64,000 nt of DNA from Clostridium fungisolvens (GTDB taxonomy: Bacteria; Bacillota; Clostridia; Clostridiales; Clostridiaceae). The translations under genes were made by a program, and so were the position numbers. The stretch spans positions 124,001 through 188,000 of the forward strand of contig NZ_BLZR01000001.1 of the NCBI RefSeq assembly GCF_014193895.1, given 5' to 3'. The notes under the pieces were generated by a model that was given only the letters and a program-made list of their open reading frames with translations, searched no databases and had not been told where the DNA came from. The number at the start of each line of letters is the position of its first letter. Within the stretch, counting starts at the first letter, position 1. Below are positions 1 through 7,755 of this stretch, in pieces.

Positions 1-258
1 AAAGAAATTCAAAAATATCTTTTTAAGGTGGGGCCTGTTGAACTAACCGACGGCATAGGGTTACTCTCTGGAATCATCGATCTTTTTGAAGAGGGTGCAT
101 CTTTTGGAAAAGACGTTCTCGAAGTAACAGGAAGTGATGTAGCAGCTTTCTGCGACGAACTAATTAAAGATTCAAAAACTTACGCTGACATCTACCAAGA
201 ATCTGTTGACCAAAAAGTTAGCAAGGCCATGAAAAAGGCTACGGATAAAACAAAGTAA
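1..258 (+). CDS. 3' end of an unrecognised protein (5' end outside window)
   Basis: The frame is open from base 1 to a TAA at 256-258, giving 85 visible residues. An in-frame GTG at 28 exists but has no separate ribosome binding site, so I read this as the C-terminal part of a longer gene. The visible part starts with a mixed hydrophobic/acidic segment (LSGIIDLFEEG) and ends in a lysine-rich tail (KAMKKATDKTK). There is one cysteine and no recognisable motif. It is followed by repeat A and a small cysteine-rich gene. I cannot assign a function. Confidence 0.55.
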   Translation, partial: KEIQKYLFKVGPVELTDGIGLLSGIIDLFEEGASFGKDVLEVTGSDVAAFCDELIKDSKTYADIYQESVDQKVSKAMKKATDKTK

Positions 259-300
259 ATTAGAAGCAAAATACTGTTTGTAGCATTTAAATTAGGTGGT

Positions 301-370
301 GTTAAAGCACTGTGTTAAAATTAATTGGTTAATCATCCGACGCTTTAATGAGCTTACGCAAAGAATTAAC
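301..370. repeat. Repeat family A, copy 1
   Basis: About 70 bp. The reverse complement closely matches 9933-10000 over its whole length (TTAAAGCACTGTGTTAAAAT, then TGGTTA.TCATCCGA.GCTTTAATGA). Other copies are at 25955-26007, 44062-44110, 51680-51726 and 59480-59530, with a fragment at 35481-35505. All are intergenic. Confidence 0.8.
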
Positions 371-414
371 TTAAACAATATTCTTAAACATATATCAAGT
401 AAGGGGATGTTAGA

Positions 415-603
415 ATGTGTGAATACCAGTGGATATTATGTCCGGTATGTGGCAACAAAACAAGGGTCAAGATAGGTGCTGATACAGTGCTTGAAAAATT
501 TCCGCTATTTTGCCCTAAGTGTAAACAGGAAACAATAATCAATGTAAAGCAACTAAAGGTATCAGTTATTAAAGAGCCAGACGCTAAGACGCAGAGCCGA
601 TAA
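415..603 (+). CDS. Cysteine-rich KTR domain protein
   Basis: A 62-residue protein with two CxxC knuckles (CPVCGNKTR near residues 9-17 and CPKC near 33-36), so probably a zinc ribbon. It matches the small conserved 'cysteine-rich KTR' family by the KTR after the first knuckle and the ending KEPDAKTQSR. The molecular role is not known; from memory, family members are often found near mobile or conjugative elements. AAGGGG at 401-406 sits 8 bases before the ATG and supports this start. The stop codon lies inside the terminator hairpin that follows, so the gene is probably monocistronic. Confidence 0.8.
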   Translation: MCEYQWILCPVCGNKTRVKIGADTVLEKFPLFCPKCKQETIINVKQLKVSVIKEPDAKTQSR

Positions 604-638
604 CATGTGAGTGAAATCACAGTTATCGGCTCTTTTTT
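594..638 (+). terminator. Intrinsic terminator after KTR gene
   Basis: GAGCCGATAAC pairs with GTTATCGGCTC and is followed by six T. The left arm overlaps the KTR stop codon. Confidence 0.9.
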
Positions 639-710
639 ATATGGAAAACTATAAGATTTTTGAGTTAGCTAAACATAGATATTTCAACAGGTTAGAAGTA
701 TTTTATGATA
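633..710. repeat. Repeat family C, left-part fragment
   Basis: Begins in the T-tract of the preceding terminator (TTTTTTATATGGAAAACTAT) and continues with GAGTTAGCTAAACATAGATA, matching the left part of the full module at 57051-57120. The right inverted repeat, stem and second terminator are missing. Confidence 0.6.
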
Positions 711-784
711 ACTACTCAAACTGCATTGAAAGGACTAGATGCAGACTTTAGTAAGGTTAATATATTATAGAGGGAGAAAAGGAA

Positions 785-1546
785 ATGAAGAAAAACATAA
801 TAGAAATTAAAGGTATGAAAAAATCTTATAAAGATATACAAGTACTCAAGGGAGTAGATTTAGAAATAGAGCAAGGAGGGATCTTTGCACTACTAGGATC
901 CAATGGAGCAGGAAAAACAACAATGATTAGAATCATGGCTACTTTACTTAAAGCAGATGCTGGAAGTGTTGTGATAGATGGTTTTGATATTGAAAAAAAT
1001 CCAGCAAACATTAGAAATTCTATCAGTCTTACTGGCCAGTTTGCTGCTATTGATGAAGTTTTGACAGGACGTGAAAATCTTGAAATGATAGCAAAGCTTA
1101 GACACCTTAAAAACCCAAAACAAGTAGCAGAAGAGTTAATTAATCGTTTTGGAATGTTAGAGGCAGCAGACCGCAGAGTGGGTACTTACTCTGGAGGCAT
1201 GAAAAGAAGAATTGATATAGCTATGAGTCTTGTGGGAAATCCAAAGATTATTTTCTTAGACGAGCCAACAACAGGTCTTGATCCAGAAGCCCGTTTAGAA
1301 GTTTGGAAGATTGTAAAAGAGTTATCGGATAGAGGAACTACAGTATTCTTAACAACTCAATACTTAGAGGAAGCAGAACAACTTGCAGATAAAATCGCTA
1401 TTCTTCATGGGGGGAAAATAATTGCCCTAGATACACTAGAAGGATTGAAAAAATTATTCCCACCTGCAAAAGTTGAATATGTTGAAAAACAGCCTACATT
1501 AGAAGAAATATTCCTAACAATCATTGGTAAAGGGGAGGAGAAATAA
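785..1546 (+). CDS. ABC transporter ATP-binding protein (DrrA-like)
   Basis: A 253-residue ATPase of an ABC-2 type exporter. Walker A (GSNGAGKTT), signature (YSGGMKRRI) and Walker B (IIFLDEPTTGLDP) are intact, followed by the TTQYLEEAEQLAD motif typical of the daunorubicin-resistance DrrA group. The C-terminal region is shorter than in the roughly 310-residue DrrA proteins but keeps the closing PTLEEIFL motif. GGGAG lies upstream of the ATG. The next gene starts one base after this stop, so the two form an operon. It probably powers export of a drug or lipid-like compound; the substrate cannot be read from sequence. Confidence 0.92.
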   Translation: MKKNIIEIKGMKKSYKDIQVLKGVDLEIEQGGIFALLGSNGAGKTTMIRIMATLLKADAGSVVIDGFDIEKNPANIRNSISLTGQFAAIDEVLTGRENLEMIAKLRHLKNPKQVAEELINRFGMLEAADRRVGTYSGGMKRRIDIAMSLVGNPKIIFLDEPTTGLDPEARLEVWKIVKELSDRGTTVFLTTQYLEEAEQLADKIAILHGGKIIALDTLEGLKKLFPPAKVEYVEKQPTLEEIFLTIIGKGEEK

Positions 1547-2311
1547 GTGGAATCTACAAATAGATATTTTTTAAAAGATATAAGTGTTATGTTTGGACGT
1601 TCTATGCGTCATATTTTTAGAAGTATGGATACAATTATTACAGTATGTATTACTCCAATTGCCATGATGTTATTATTCGTCTATGTATTTGGAGGTGCAA
1701 TTAAAACTGGTACAGAAAATTATGTTGATTATCTATTACCAGGAATAATGTTAATGACTATTGGTAGTGGTATTGCATATGTAGCTTACCGCTTGTTTAT
1801 AGATAAACAACATGGTATCTTTGAACGTTTCCACTCTATGCCTATAGCTCGTTCTACAGTATTATGGGGGCATGTATTAACTTCATTAATTTCTAATGGA
1901 ATTTCTGTAGTAGTGATTATACTTGTTGCGTTATTAATAGGTTTCCGTTCTTCGGCAGGAATGTTAGGGTGGCTCGCGGTTTTTGGGATTCTTGGGATAT
2001 TTACACTTGCTTTGACCTGGATTGCTGTAATTGCAGGACTTGCTGCAAAAACACCAGATGGTGCAGGTGCATTCGCTTACCCAATTATCTTCTTGCCATT
2101 TATCAGTTCAGCCTTTGTACCAACAGATACTATGCCGTTAGCAGTACGTGTCTTTGCAGAAAATCAACCTGTAACTCCTATCGTAGAAGCTATTCGTAAT
2201 TTATTAGCAAATAAGCCGGTAGGAAATAATATATGGGTTGCCTTAGCTTGGTGTATAGCGATAATAGTTGTTGCTTATATATTTGCAATGAGGAGTTATA
2301 AGAAATTATAA
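1547..2311 (+). CDS. ABC-2 type transporter permease (DrrB-like)
   Basis: A 254-residue membrane protein with about six hydrophobic segments, the first after the amphipathic N-terminus. The DYLLPGIMLM stretch and the late PVTPIVEAIRNLL motif are typical of the ABC-2 family that pairs with DrrA-type ATPases. It starts with GTG directly after the upstream stop; GGGGAGGAG inside the end of the ATPase gene is the ribosome binding site. The two genes form one export unit. No regulator gene is next to them. Confidence 0.92.
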   Translation: MESTNRYFLKDISVMFGRSMRHIFRSMDTIITVCITPIAMMLLFVYVFGGAIKTGTENYVDYLLPGIMLMTIGSGIAYVAYRLFIDKQHGIFERFHSMPIARSTVLWGHVLTSLISNGISVVVIILVALLIGFRSSAGMLGWLAVFGILGIFTLALTWIAVIAGLAAKTPDGAGAFAYPIIFLPFISSAFVPTDTMPLAVRVFAENQPVTPIVEAIRNLLANKPVGNNIWVALAWCIAIIVVAYIFAMRSYKKL

Positions 2312-2472
2312 GTTATGTTTATACTGAGCATAAATTAAAATTCTTTAGGCTCCTTAGGGCTTATAAATTACCATGTTACTTATATTGTTCTTAATTGCCA
2401 TACTCATGAAAGGTTTGGTATTTAAAAGTTGATAATGGATTATACTGACTAAGTAAGAATAAGATAGTTATA

Positions 2473-2501
2473 TTGACATATTTATTTTACTATGATAAAG
2501 T
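2473..2501 (+). promoter_or_regulatory. Probable promoter of the rib transcript
   Basis: TTGACA at 2473-2478 and a weak -10 (TAAAGT, 2496-2501) with 17 bp between them, just before the FMN riboswitch. The -35 is perfect; the -10 assignment is uncertain. Confidence 0.5.
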
Positions 2502-2519
2502 TAGGCTGTAAAAATTAAA

Positions 2520-2632
2520 TATATCTTCAGGGCAGGGTGTGATTCCCTACCGGCGGTATAGCCCGCGAACCGTAAGGTTGATTCGGTGAAACTCCGAGGC
2601 CGACAGTAAAGTCTGGATGGAAGAAGATGAGT
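2520..2632 (+). promoter_or_regulatory. FMN riboswitch (RFN element)
   Basis: The P1 stem is ATCTTC (2523-2528) with GAAGAT (2623-2628). Between them are the hallmark RFN segments: GGGCAGGGTG, ATTCCCTACCGGCGGTAT, GCCCGCGA, the TTCGGTGAAACTCCGAGGCC block, and GACAGTAAAGTCTGGATGG. It binds FMN and turns off riboflavin biosynthesis or transport genes. It lies upstream of ribD, although about 530 bases with several terminators separate the two. Confidence 0.97.
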
Positions 2633-2646
2633 AGTATATTCTTGAT

Positions 2647-2665
2647 GCATAGATCTATGCTTTTT
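2647..2665 (+). terminator. Candidate expression-platform terminator of the FMN riboswitch
   Basis: Palindrome GCATAGATCTATGC followed by TTTTTA, 19 bases after P1. The stem is short (five pairs around a GATC loop), so it may be weak. The T-tract is also the left end of repeat C. Confidence 0.5.
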
Positions 2666-2850
2666 ACTGTAAATGAAAGTATAAAATTTTCAAGGTAGTT
2701 AAACTTAAGAATTTCAATTAGTTTAGAATTATTTTATGTCTATACAGTAAAAAATAAAACTTATTCGCCTGCCAAATTTTCCTCATGTTCATTCGGAAAG
2801 GCAGATGCGCAAAAAAGTTCACTGAAGAAGGTCACTTCAGCGACTTTTTT
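2661..2850. repeat. Repeat family C module 1 (inverted repeat, stem, terminator)
   Basis: Left inverted repeat TTTTTACTGTA (2661-2671), right arm TATACAGTAAAAAA (2741-2754), conserved hairpin 2766-2809 (CGCCTGCC paired with GGCAGATGCG), then a terminator hairpin 2816-2850 (CTGAAG/CTTCAG, six T). Same order as at 2916-3130, 33193-33380 and 57051-57243. Confidence 0.85.
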
Positions 2851-2888
2851 AACATAGTATTTATAATCAAGATATTTTGTGGATTGTT

Positions 2889-2921
2889 AGCGCCCTGAGA
2901 ATTATTTCTCAGGGCTTTTTT
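2889..2921 (+). terminator. Strong intrinsic terminator inside the ribD leader
   Basis: GCCCTGAGAA (2892-2901) pairs perfectly with TTCTCAGGGC (2906-2915) around a TTAT loop, followed by six T. No gene lies between the riboswitch and this hairpin. Confidence 0.9.
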
Positions 2922-3130
2922 AATGTATAGTGACACAATTTCTATGGTAATCAACCCTAGTATAAAGTTTTTAATTTAGATAAGGCTATATATTTCAATG
3001 GGGTTAGAAGTGTTTTTATGCCTATACATTAAAAAATAAAGTTTATTCACCTGTAGGTTCTTCCATATATAAATTTATAAATGCAGATGCATTAAAGGGT
3101 CGCTGAAGAAAATTACTTCAGCGACCTTTG
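2916..3130. repeat. Repeat family C module 2
   Basis: A perfect 15-bp inverted repeat: TTTTTTAATGTATAG (2916-2930) with CTATACATTAAAAAA (3022-3036). The changes relative to modules 1 and 5 (ACTGTA/TACAGT) are compensated on the other arm. A weaker copy of the conserved stem is at 3048-3091. The closing hairpin 3098-3124 (GGTCGCTGAAG with CTTCAGCGACC) is followed by a broken T-tract. Confidence 0.85.
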
Positions 3131-3160
3131 TCATTTTTTATAACTGATTGGAGTGATGAT

Positions 3161-3604
3161 ATGGATATTAAGTACATGAAAAGAGCGATTGAACTAGCTA
3201 AAAAAGGGGCTGGATACACAAATCCTAATCCGATGGTAGGTGCGGTCATAGTAAAAGATGGCAGAGTAATCGGTGAGGGATATCATGAGGTTTATGGAAG
3301 TCATCATGCGGAGATTAATGCCTTTTTAAATGCTACAGAGGATGTTAAAGGTGCAACTATGTACGTTAATCTTGAACCTTGCTCTCACTATGGTAAGACC
3401 CCACCTTGTGCCAGGGCAATAGTGGAAAAGGGGATAAAGAAAGTAATTATAGGGATGGAGGATCCTAATCCGTTAGTAGCTGGGAGAGGAATAAAGATTC
3501 TTAAAGAGGCTGGTATAGAGGTAGTCACTGGAATTCTTGAAGAGGAAGGAAGAAAGCTTAATGAAGTATTTATTAAATATATAACAACAAAGATTCCCTT
3601 CTGA
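3161..3604 (+). CDS. ribD: RibD deaminase domain only (reductase domain missing)
   Basis: The N-terminal half of the bifunctional riboflavin protein RibD. It deaminates diaminohydroxy-phosphoribosylamino-pyrimidine in step 2 of riboflavin synthesis. The zinc site is intact: HAEINAF (H49, E51) and PCSHYGKTPPC. The chosen ATG follows GGAG with good spacing; a TTG at 3128 lies in the upstream terminator and is unlikely. The protein is only 147 residues and stops at TTKIPF, where the C-terminal reductase domain normally begins (full RibD is about 360 residues). The following 33 bases can be read in another frame as LIEGYIEEEA-stop, perhaps the remnant of the lost C-terminus. First gene of ribD-ribE-ribBA-ribH. 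Confidence 0.9.
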   Translation: MDIKYMKRAIELAKKGAGYTNPNPMVGAVIVKDGRVIGEGYHEVYGSHHAEINAFLNATEDVKGATMYVNLEPCSHYGKTPPCARAIVEKGIKKVIIGMEDPNPLVAGRGIKILKEAGIEVVTGILEEEGRKLNEVFIKYITTKIPF

Positions 3605-3639
3605 TTGAAGGATATATTGAAGAGGAGGCTTAGTTTTTG

Positions 3640-4290
3640 ATGTTTACTGGATTGGTAGAAGAAATAGGTAGAGTTGAGTCAGTTGTTAAATCTGCAAAAT
3701 CAGCAAGGATAGTTATTAAAGCTAAAACTGTTCTAGAAGGCGTAAAGTTAGGAGATAGTATCTGCACCAATGGTGTATGTCTTACTGTAACCTCCTTTGA
3801 CAGTTCTAGCTTCACCATAGATGCAATGGCAGAAACCATGAGACGAAGCAATTTGAAAAATCTTTCACCAGGTGATGAAGTCAATCTTGAAAGGGCTTTA
3901 AGGGTAGGAGACAGACTGGGAGGTCATATTGTAAGTGGTCATATTGACGGAATTGGAACTATAGAAGATTACCAGCGGGAAGACAATGCAGTATGGATTA
4001 CAGTTAGTGCTTCATCAGAACTTGTAAGATATATTGTCCAAAAAGGTTCTATTGCAATGGATGGAGTAAGTCTTACAGTGGCATATGTAGATTATTCAGT
4101 ATTTAAGGTTTCTATTATTCCCCACACTAAGGACATGACTACATTGCTTCGTAAGAAAATTGGAGACGAGGTAAATCTTGAGTGCGATATGATAGGGAAA
4201 TATATTGAGAAGTTTATTGGTGCTAAAGAGCAGTCAGCAGTTAAAAAAGATATAGATTTTAATTTTTTAAGTGAAAATGGATTTGCATAA
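3640..4290 (+). CDS. ribE: Riboflavin synthase, alpha subunit
   Basis: A 216-residue enzyme that dismutates two 6,7-dimethyl-8-ribityllumazine molecules into riboflavin and a pyrimidine. Two tandem lumazine-binding repeats are visible: the first opens with MFTGLVEEIG and holds TNGVCLTV, the second begins near GHIVSGHIDGIG and holds MDGVSLTV. The length is normal. GAGGAGG at 3621-3627 precedes the ATG; the TTG one codon earlier is unlikely. It sits 35 bases after the ribD stop. Confidence 0.97.
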   Translation: MFTGLVEEIGRVESVVKSAKSARIVIKAKTVLEGVKLGDSICTNGVCLTVTSFDSSSFTIDAMAETMRRSNLKNLSPGDEVNLERALRVGDRLGGHIVSGHIDGIGTIEDYQREDNAVWITVSASSELVRYIVQKGSIAMDGVSLTVAYVDYSVFKVSIIPHTKDMTTLLRKKIGDEVNLECDMIGKYIEKFIGAKEQSAVKKDIDFNFLSENGFA

Positions 4291-4313
4291 ATATTAAAGG
4301 AGGATTGAAAATA

Positions 4314-5522
4314 ATGAAATTTAATTCTATTGAGGAAGCAATTGAAGATATCAAGGCAGGAAAAATGATTGTTGTAGTTGATGATGAAGATAGAGAAAAT
4401 GAAGGAGACCTTATTATAGCGGCAGAAAAGGTAACACCAGAGGCTATAAACTTTATGGCGAGGTTTGGTAGAGGGCTTATCTGTATGCCAGTTACTGGAG
4501 AGAGATTAAGGGAACTGAACATTCTTCCTATGGTGGAGAAAAATACAGATTCCCATGAAACAGCCTTTACTGTATCAATAGATGCTGCGGAAACATCTAC
4601 TGGAATATCAGCTTATGAGAGAGCTGCAACAGTACTCAAGGTTATTGACCAAAATTCGTCAGAGATGGATTTTAAGAGACCAGGGCATATGTTTCCCTTA
4701 GAAGCTAAAGAGGGTGGGGTATTAAAAAGAGCTGGACATACAGAGGCAGCAGTAGATTTAGCAAGAATGGCAGGCTTTAGTCCAGCAGGAGTTATATGTG
4801 AAATAATGAATGAAGATGGAACTATGTCTAGACTTCCACAACTTATGGAGTATGTAAAAGAGCATGATCTTAAAATAATAACAATTGCTGATCTCATCGC
4901 TTATAGAAGAAAAAATGATTCATATGTAAATAGAGTGACAGAGGCAAAGCTTCCTACAAAGTATGGTGAATTTAAAATGATAGGCTATGAAAACACTCTA
5001 AATAGTGAGCATCATGTTGCTTTAGTAAAAGGTGATATTTCAGATGAGGAGCCAGTTCTTATAAGAGTTCACTCTGAATGTCTCACTGGTGATGCCTTTG
5101 GATCCTTAAGATGTGATTGTGGAGAGCAGTTTGCAGCAGCTATGAAAGAGATAGAAAAGGAAGGCAGAGGAATACTCCTTTATATGAGACAGGAAGGAAG
5201 AGGTATAGGGCTTATAAATAAGATTAAGGCCTATGCATTACAAGATTTAGGGATGGATACTGTAGAAGCAAATCTTGCCTTGGGATTTCCGGCAGATTTG
5301 AGAGACTACGGTATTGGAGCTCAGATTCTTTCAGACCTTGGAGTAAAAAAAGTAAAACTTATGACCAATAACCCAAAGAAGGTTTCAGGACTTATAGGGT
5401 ATGGGATAGAAATTGTAAGCAGAGTACCAATACAAATGAATCATAACGAAAAAAATGAGTATTATTTAAAAACTAAAGAGAAAAAACTTGGACATATATT
5501 GGATTTCAGTGAAAACAATTAA
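4314..5522 (+). CDS. ribBA: Bifunctional DHBP synthase / GTP cyclohydrolase II
   Basis: A 402-residue fusion that makes both riboflavin precursors. Residues 1 to about 200 are 3,4-dihydroxy-2-butanone-4-phosphate synthase (VVVDDEDRENEGDLI acidic loop, GHMFPLEA, RAGHTEAAVDLA). The rest is GTP cyclohydrolase II with the zinc cysteines in SECLTGDAFGSLRCDCGEQ and the RQEGRGIGL motif. Both halves look complete. AGGAGG at 4297-4302 supports the ATG at 4314 rather than a TTG at 4305. Confidence 0.97.
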   Translation: MKFNSIEEAIEDIKAGKMIVVVDDEDRENEGDLIIAAEKVTPEAINFMARFGRGLICMPVTGERLRELNILPMVEKNTDSHETAFTVSIDAAETSTGISAYERAATVLKVIDQNSSEMDFKRPGHMFPLEAKEGGVLKRAGHTEAAVDLARMAGFSPAGVICEIMNEDGTMSRLPQLMEYVKEHDLKIITIADLIAYRRKNDSYVNRVTEAKLPTKYGEFKMIGYENTLNSEHHVALVKGDISDEEPVLIRVHSECLTGDAFGSLRCDCGEQFAAAMKEIEKEGRGILLYMRQEGRGIGLINKIKAYALQDLGMDTVEANLALGFPADLRDYGIGAQILSDLGVKKVKLMTNNPKKVSGLIGYGIEIVSRVPIQMNHNEKNEYYLKTKEKKLGHILDFSENN

Positions 5523-5543
5523 GTTAAATATAGATAAATCAGT

Positions 5544-5592
5544 TCCAAGTAAAGATTTCGATGGTTCTACGAATCTTTATTTGGATAAATCC
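5544..5592 (+). other. Hairpin between ribBA and ribH
   Basis: TCCAAGTAAAGATT can fold onto AATCTTTATTTGGA as an imperfect long stem. No T-tract follows, so it may be an mRNA processing or stability structure rather than a terminator. Confidence 0.45.
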
Positions 5593-5682
5593 TAATATGG
5601 AGTAGTTTATCTACAGTCAATTTATATAAAAATTAATAGTTTATAAATTTAATAAAAAGATTAAAAAATGGAGGAATTTAAA

Positions 5683-6144
5683 ATGAAAATGTATGAAGGA
5701 AAATTAGTAGCAGAAGGATTAAAGTTTGGTATTATTGTAGGCAGATTTAATGAATTCATCGGAGGGAAACTATTAGGAGGTGCTTTTGACGCTTTAAAGC
5801 GCCATGGTGTAGAAGAAAATGAAATTGAAGTAGCATGGGTTCCAGGAGCATTTGAGATTCCGCTCGCAGCAAAGAAAATGGCTAAATCAAATAAGTATGA
5901 TGCAGTTATCTGTCTTGGAGCCGTAATAAGAGGGGCAACACCTCACTTTGATTATGTAGCAGGTGAAGTATCAAAGGGGATTGCAAGTGTATCCTTGGAA
6001 ACAGAGGTGCCAGTAATATTCGGTGTAGTAACCACTGATACAATTGAGCAGGCAATCGAGAGAGCAGGAACAAAGGCAGGAAATAAGGGATACGATGCAG
6101 CAGTTACAGCAATTGAAATGGCAAACCTGTTTAAACAGTTTTAA
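5683..6144 (+). CDS. ribH: 6,7-dimethyl-8-ribityllumazine synthase
   Basis: A 153-residue lumazine synthase that joins the ribityl-aminopyrimidine to the ribBA product. Motifs: GIIVGRFNEFI near the N-terminus, WVPGAFEIPLAAKKMA, GAVIRGATPHFDYV with the catalytic histidine, and a late GNKGYDAA. GGAGG at 5670-5674 supports the ATG at 5683; the ATG at 5668 overlaps that site. It lies 160 bases after ribBA and probably ends the rib operon. Confidence 0.97.
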   Translation: MKMYEGKLVAEGLKFGIIVGRFNEFIGGKLLGGAFDALKRHGVEENEIEVAWVPGAFEIPLAAKKMAKSNKYDAVICLGAVIRGATPHFDYVAGEVSKGIASVSLETEVPVIFGVVTTDTIEQAIERAGTKAGNKGYDAAVTAIEMANLFKQF

Positions 6145-6548
6145 TATCAGGGAGTGTTAAGCCTGATTGCTGATTATTTGAGGGAATTTTTTTAAAAATA
6201 AATCAATGTAGTTAGATAGTACTCTAAGTGATTGCATTACTATTTCTATCTTTTATAACAAAATAATTATTTTCCAACAGGTGTTTTATTTGAAGTTGAT
6301 CTTTATGAGGAGCATCGATATAAGAATCATAAAAAGCAATTTTTAACTAAATAATATTATAAATGTTTTTAATCCATCTGCTTCAGAATAAGTAAGATGC
6401 AGCTTTATAATGTTGTTTTGGATGACAAAGGAAATAATAAATTCGTTATCGTAAAAGCAAAGTGTATAAACTGAAGAATCATGAATTTTCGCTATTGGAT
6501 TGGTGGTATATACAGATGGAATATCCTTAAAATGTAACTTGAAAATAT
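6145..6548. other. Intergenic spacer after ribH, no supported gene
   Basis: Holds a few short open stretches, such as about 30 codons ending QFLTK near 6348 and about 25 codons from an ATG near 6393. None has a ribosome binding site plus a recognisable product; they may be decayed coding sequence. No strong terminator was seen directly after ribH. Confidence 0.4.
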
Positions 6549-6550
6549 AG

Positions 6551-6581
6551 TTGACATTGATATAACTCTAAGTGCTAACAT
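6551..6581 (+). promoter_or_regulatory. MerR-type promoter of the dehydrogenase gene
   Basis: TTGACA (6551-6556) and TAACAT (6576-6581) are 19 bp apart, the long spacer typical of promoters activated by MerR-family regulators. The spacer carries AACTCTAAGTG, also found in the spacer upstream of the merR gene at 8206-8224. Confidence 0.7.
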
Positions 6582-6703
6582 TTATATAAAGTACAATCAA
6601 AGAACTTTTAAAGCGCTTTATAAAGTTAGAAAGAGTACGAGATGTATATAAAATACATGATGCAGATAATTTGAATAGTTATAAGATGATAGGAGTTGTT
6701 ATT

Positions 6704-7636
6704 ATGGCAGAAGGAATAAAACGAAATTGGACTGCAGCTGATATCCCATCACAAAAAGGTCGTAGGGTAGTTGTTACAGGAACTGGTGGAATTGGATATG
6801 AAACTGCATTGGAGATGACTCGAGCAGGAGCAGAAGTTATAATGGCTGGTCGAAATAAGGACAAGGGAGCAGAAGCAATCAGAAAGATTAAAGCATTAAA
6901 TCCAAAAGGGAATATACGCTTTGAAAAACTTGATCTTGCAGATCTTTCTTCGATTGAATCGTTTGGGAAAAAGATGAGAGCAGAACTTAAAAGCTTGGAT
7001 ATTCTTATAAATAATGCTGCGGTAATGAATCCACCTAAGCGTTTGGTTACTAAGGATGGATTTGAACTGCAAATAGGTACAAATTACCTTGGACATTTTG
7101 CATTGACAGCTCAGTTACTCCCTCTTTTAAAGCATGGTAATAAACCGAGGGTAATTAGTTTGGGCAGTATTGCTAATCGTTCAGGTGTTATAGATTTCAA
7201 TAATTTTCAATCAGAACAAGATTACAAACCAATGGTAGCCTACTCTCAAACAAAGCTTGCATGTCTAATGTTTGCATTTGAATTACAGCGTAGAAGTGAT
7301 GTAGCTGGATGGGGAATTACCAGTATTGCAGTACATCCGGGTATATCAAGGACTGAATTGATTCCAAATGGATCAGGAAAGAATAGTGCTGCAGGAATTG
7401 CCCGTCGCTTATTTGGACCAATATTGTTTCAACCAGCAGCTCATGGGGCTTGGCCGTCACTTTATGCGGCAACAGCTCTTGAGGCAAAAGGCGGAAGCTA
7501 TTATGGACCATCTCGAATGAATGAAATGAGAGGATATCCTACCTTTGCGAAAGTTCCTCCACAGGCAGAAGATACTCAGGTTGCGAAAAAACTTTGGGAA
7601 GTATCTGAGAAGCTTACAAATGTAAAGTTTGTTTAA
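6704..7636 (+). CDS. Short-chain dehydrogenase/reductase
   Basis: A 310-residue SDR of the retinol-dehydrogenase-like group, NAD(P)-dependent oxidation or reduction of an unknown carbonyl or alcohol. The NNAAV motif, the serine region (VISLGSIANRS) and the catalytic YSQTK are present. The Rossmann glycine motif reads VTGTGGIGYE, one residue shorter than the usual TGxxxGIG, as if one codon was deleted; cofactor binding could be affected. TAGGAG precedes the ATG at 6704; the TTG at 6671 is not supported. The MerR-type promoter and the convergent merR gene suggest induction by reactive carbonyls. Confidence 0.88.
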   Translation: MAEGIKRNWTAADIPSQKGRRVVVTGTGGIGYETALEMTRAGAEVIMAGRNKDKGAEAIRKIKALNPKGNIRFEKLDLADLSSIESFGKKMRAELKSLDILINNAAVMNPPKRLVTKDGFELQIGTNYLGHFALTAQLLPLLKHGNKPRVISLGSIANRSGVIDFNNFQSEQDYKPMVAYSQTKLACLMFAFELQRRSDVAGWGITSIAVHPGISRTELIPNGSGKNSAAGIARRLFGPILFQPAAHGAWPSLYAATALEAKGGSYYGPSRMNEMRGYPTFAKVPPQAEDTQVAKKLWEVSEKLTNVKFV

Positions 7637-7702
7637 GGTAAAACATAAATTTTTAAATACATCAACATTAAATATATATTAGTACTCATAATTAAATTAC
7701 TA

Positions 7703-7749
7703 AAGCAAGGTATACTACATTGAAATTTCGTAGAATGCCTTGCTTTTTT
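7703..7749 (+). terminator. Bidirectional terminator between SDR and merR genes
   Basis: AAGCAAGG pairs with CCTTGCTT, with an inner CTAC/GTAG pair, followed by a T-run. The A-rich left flank is only a weak U-tract for the minus strand. Confidence 0.8.
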
Positions 7750-7755
7750 GCGTTA

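Noticed and set aside
3128..3160. TTG start of RibD at 3128
   Set aside because: It falls in the closing hairpin of repeat C module 2; the ATG at 3161 has GGAG and starts the conserved MDIKYMKRAI.
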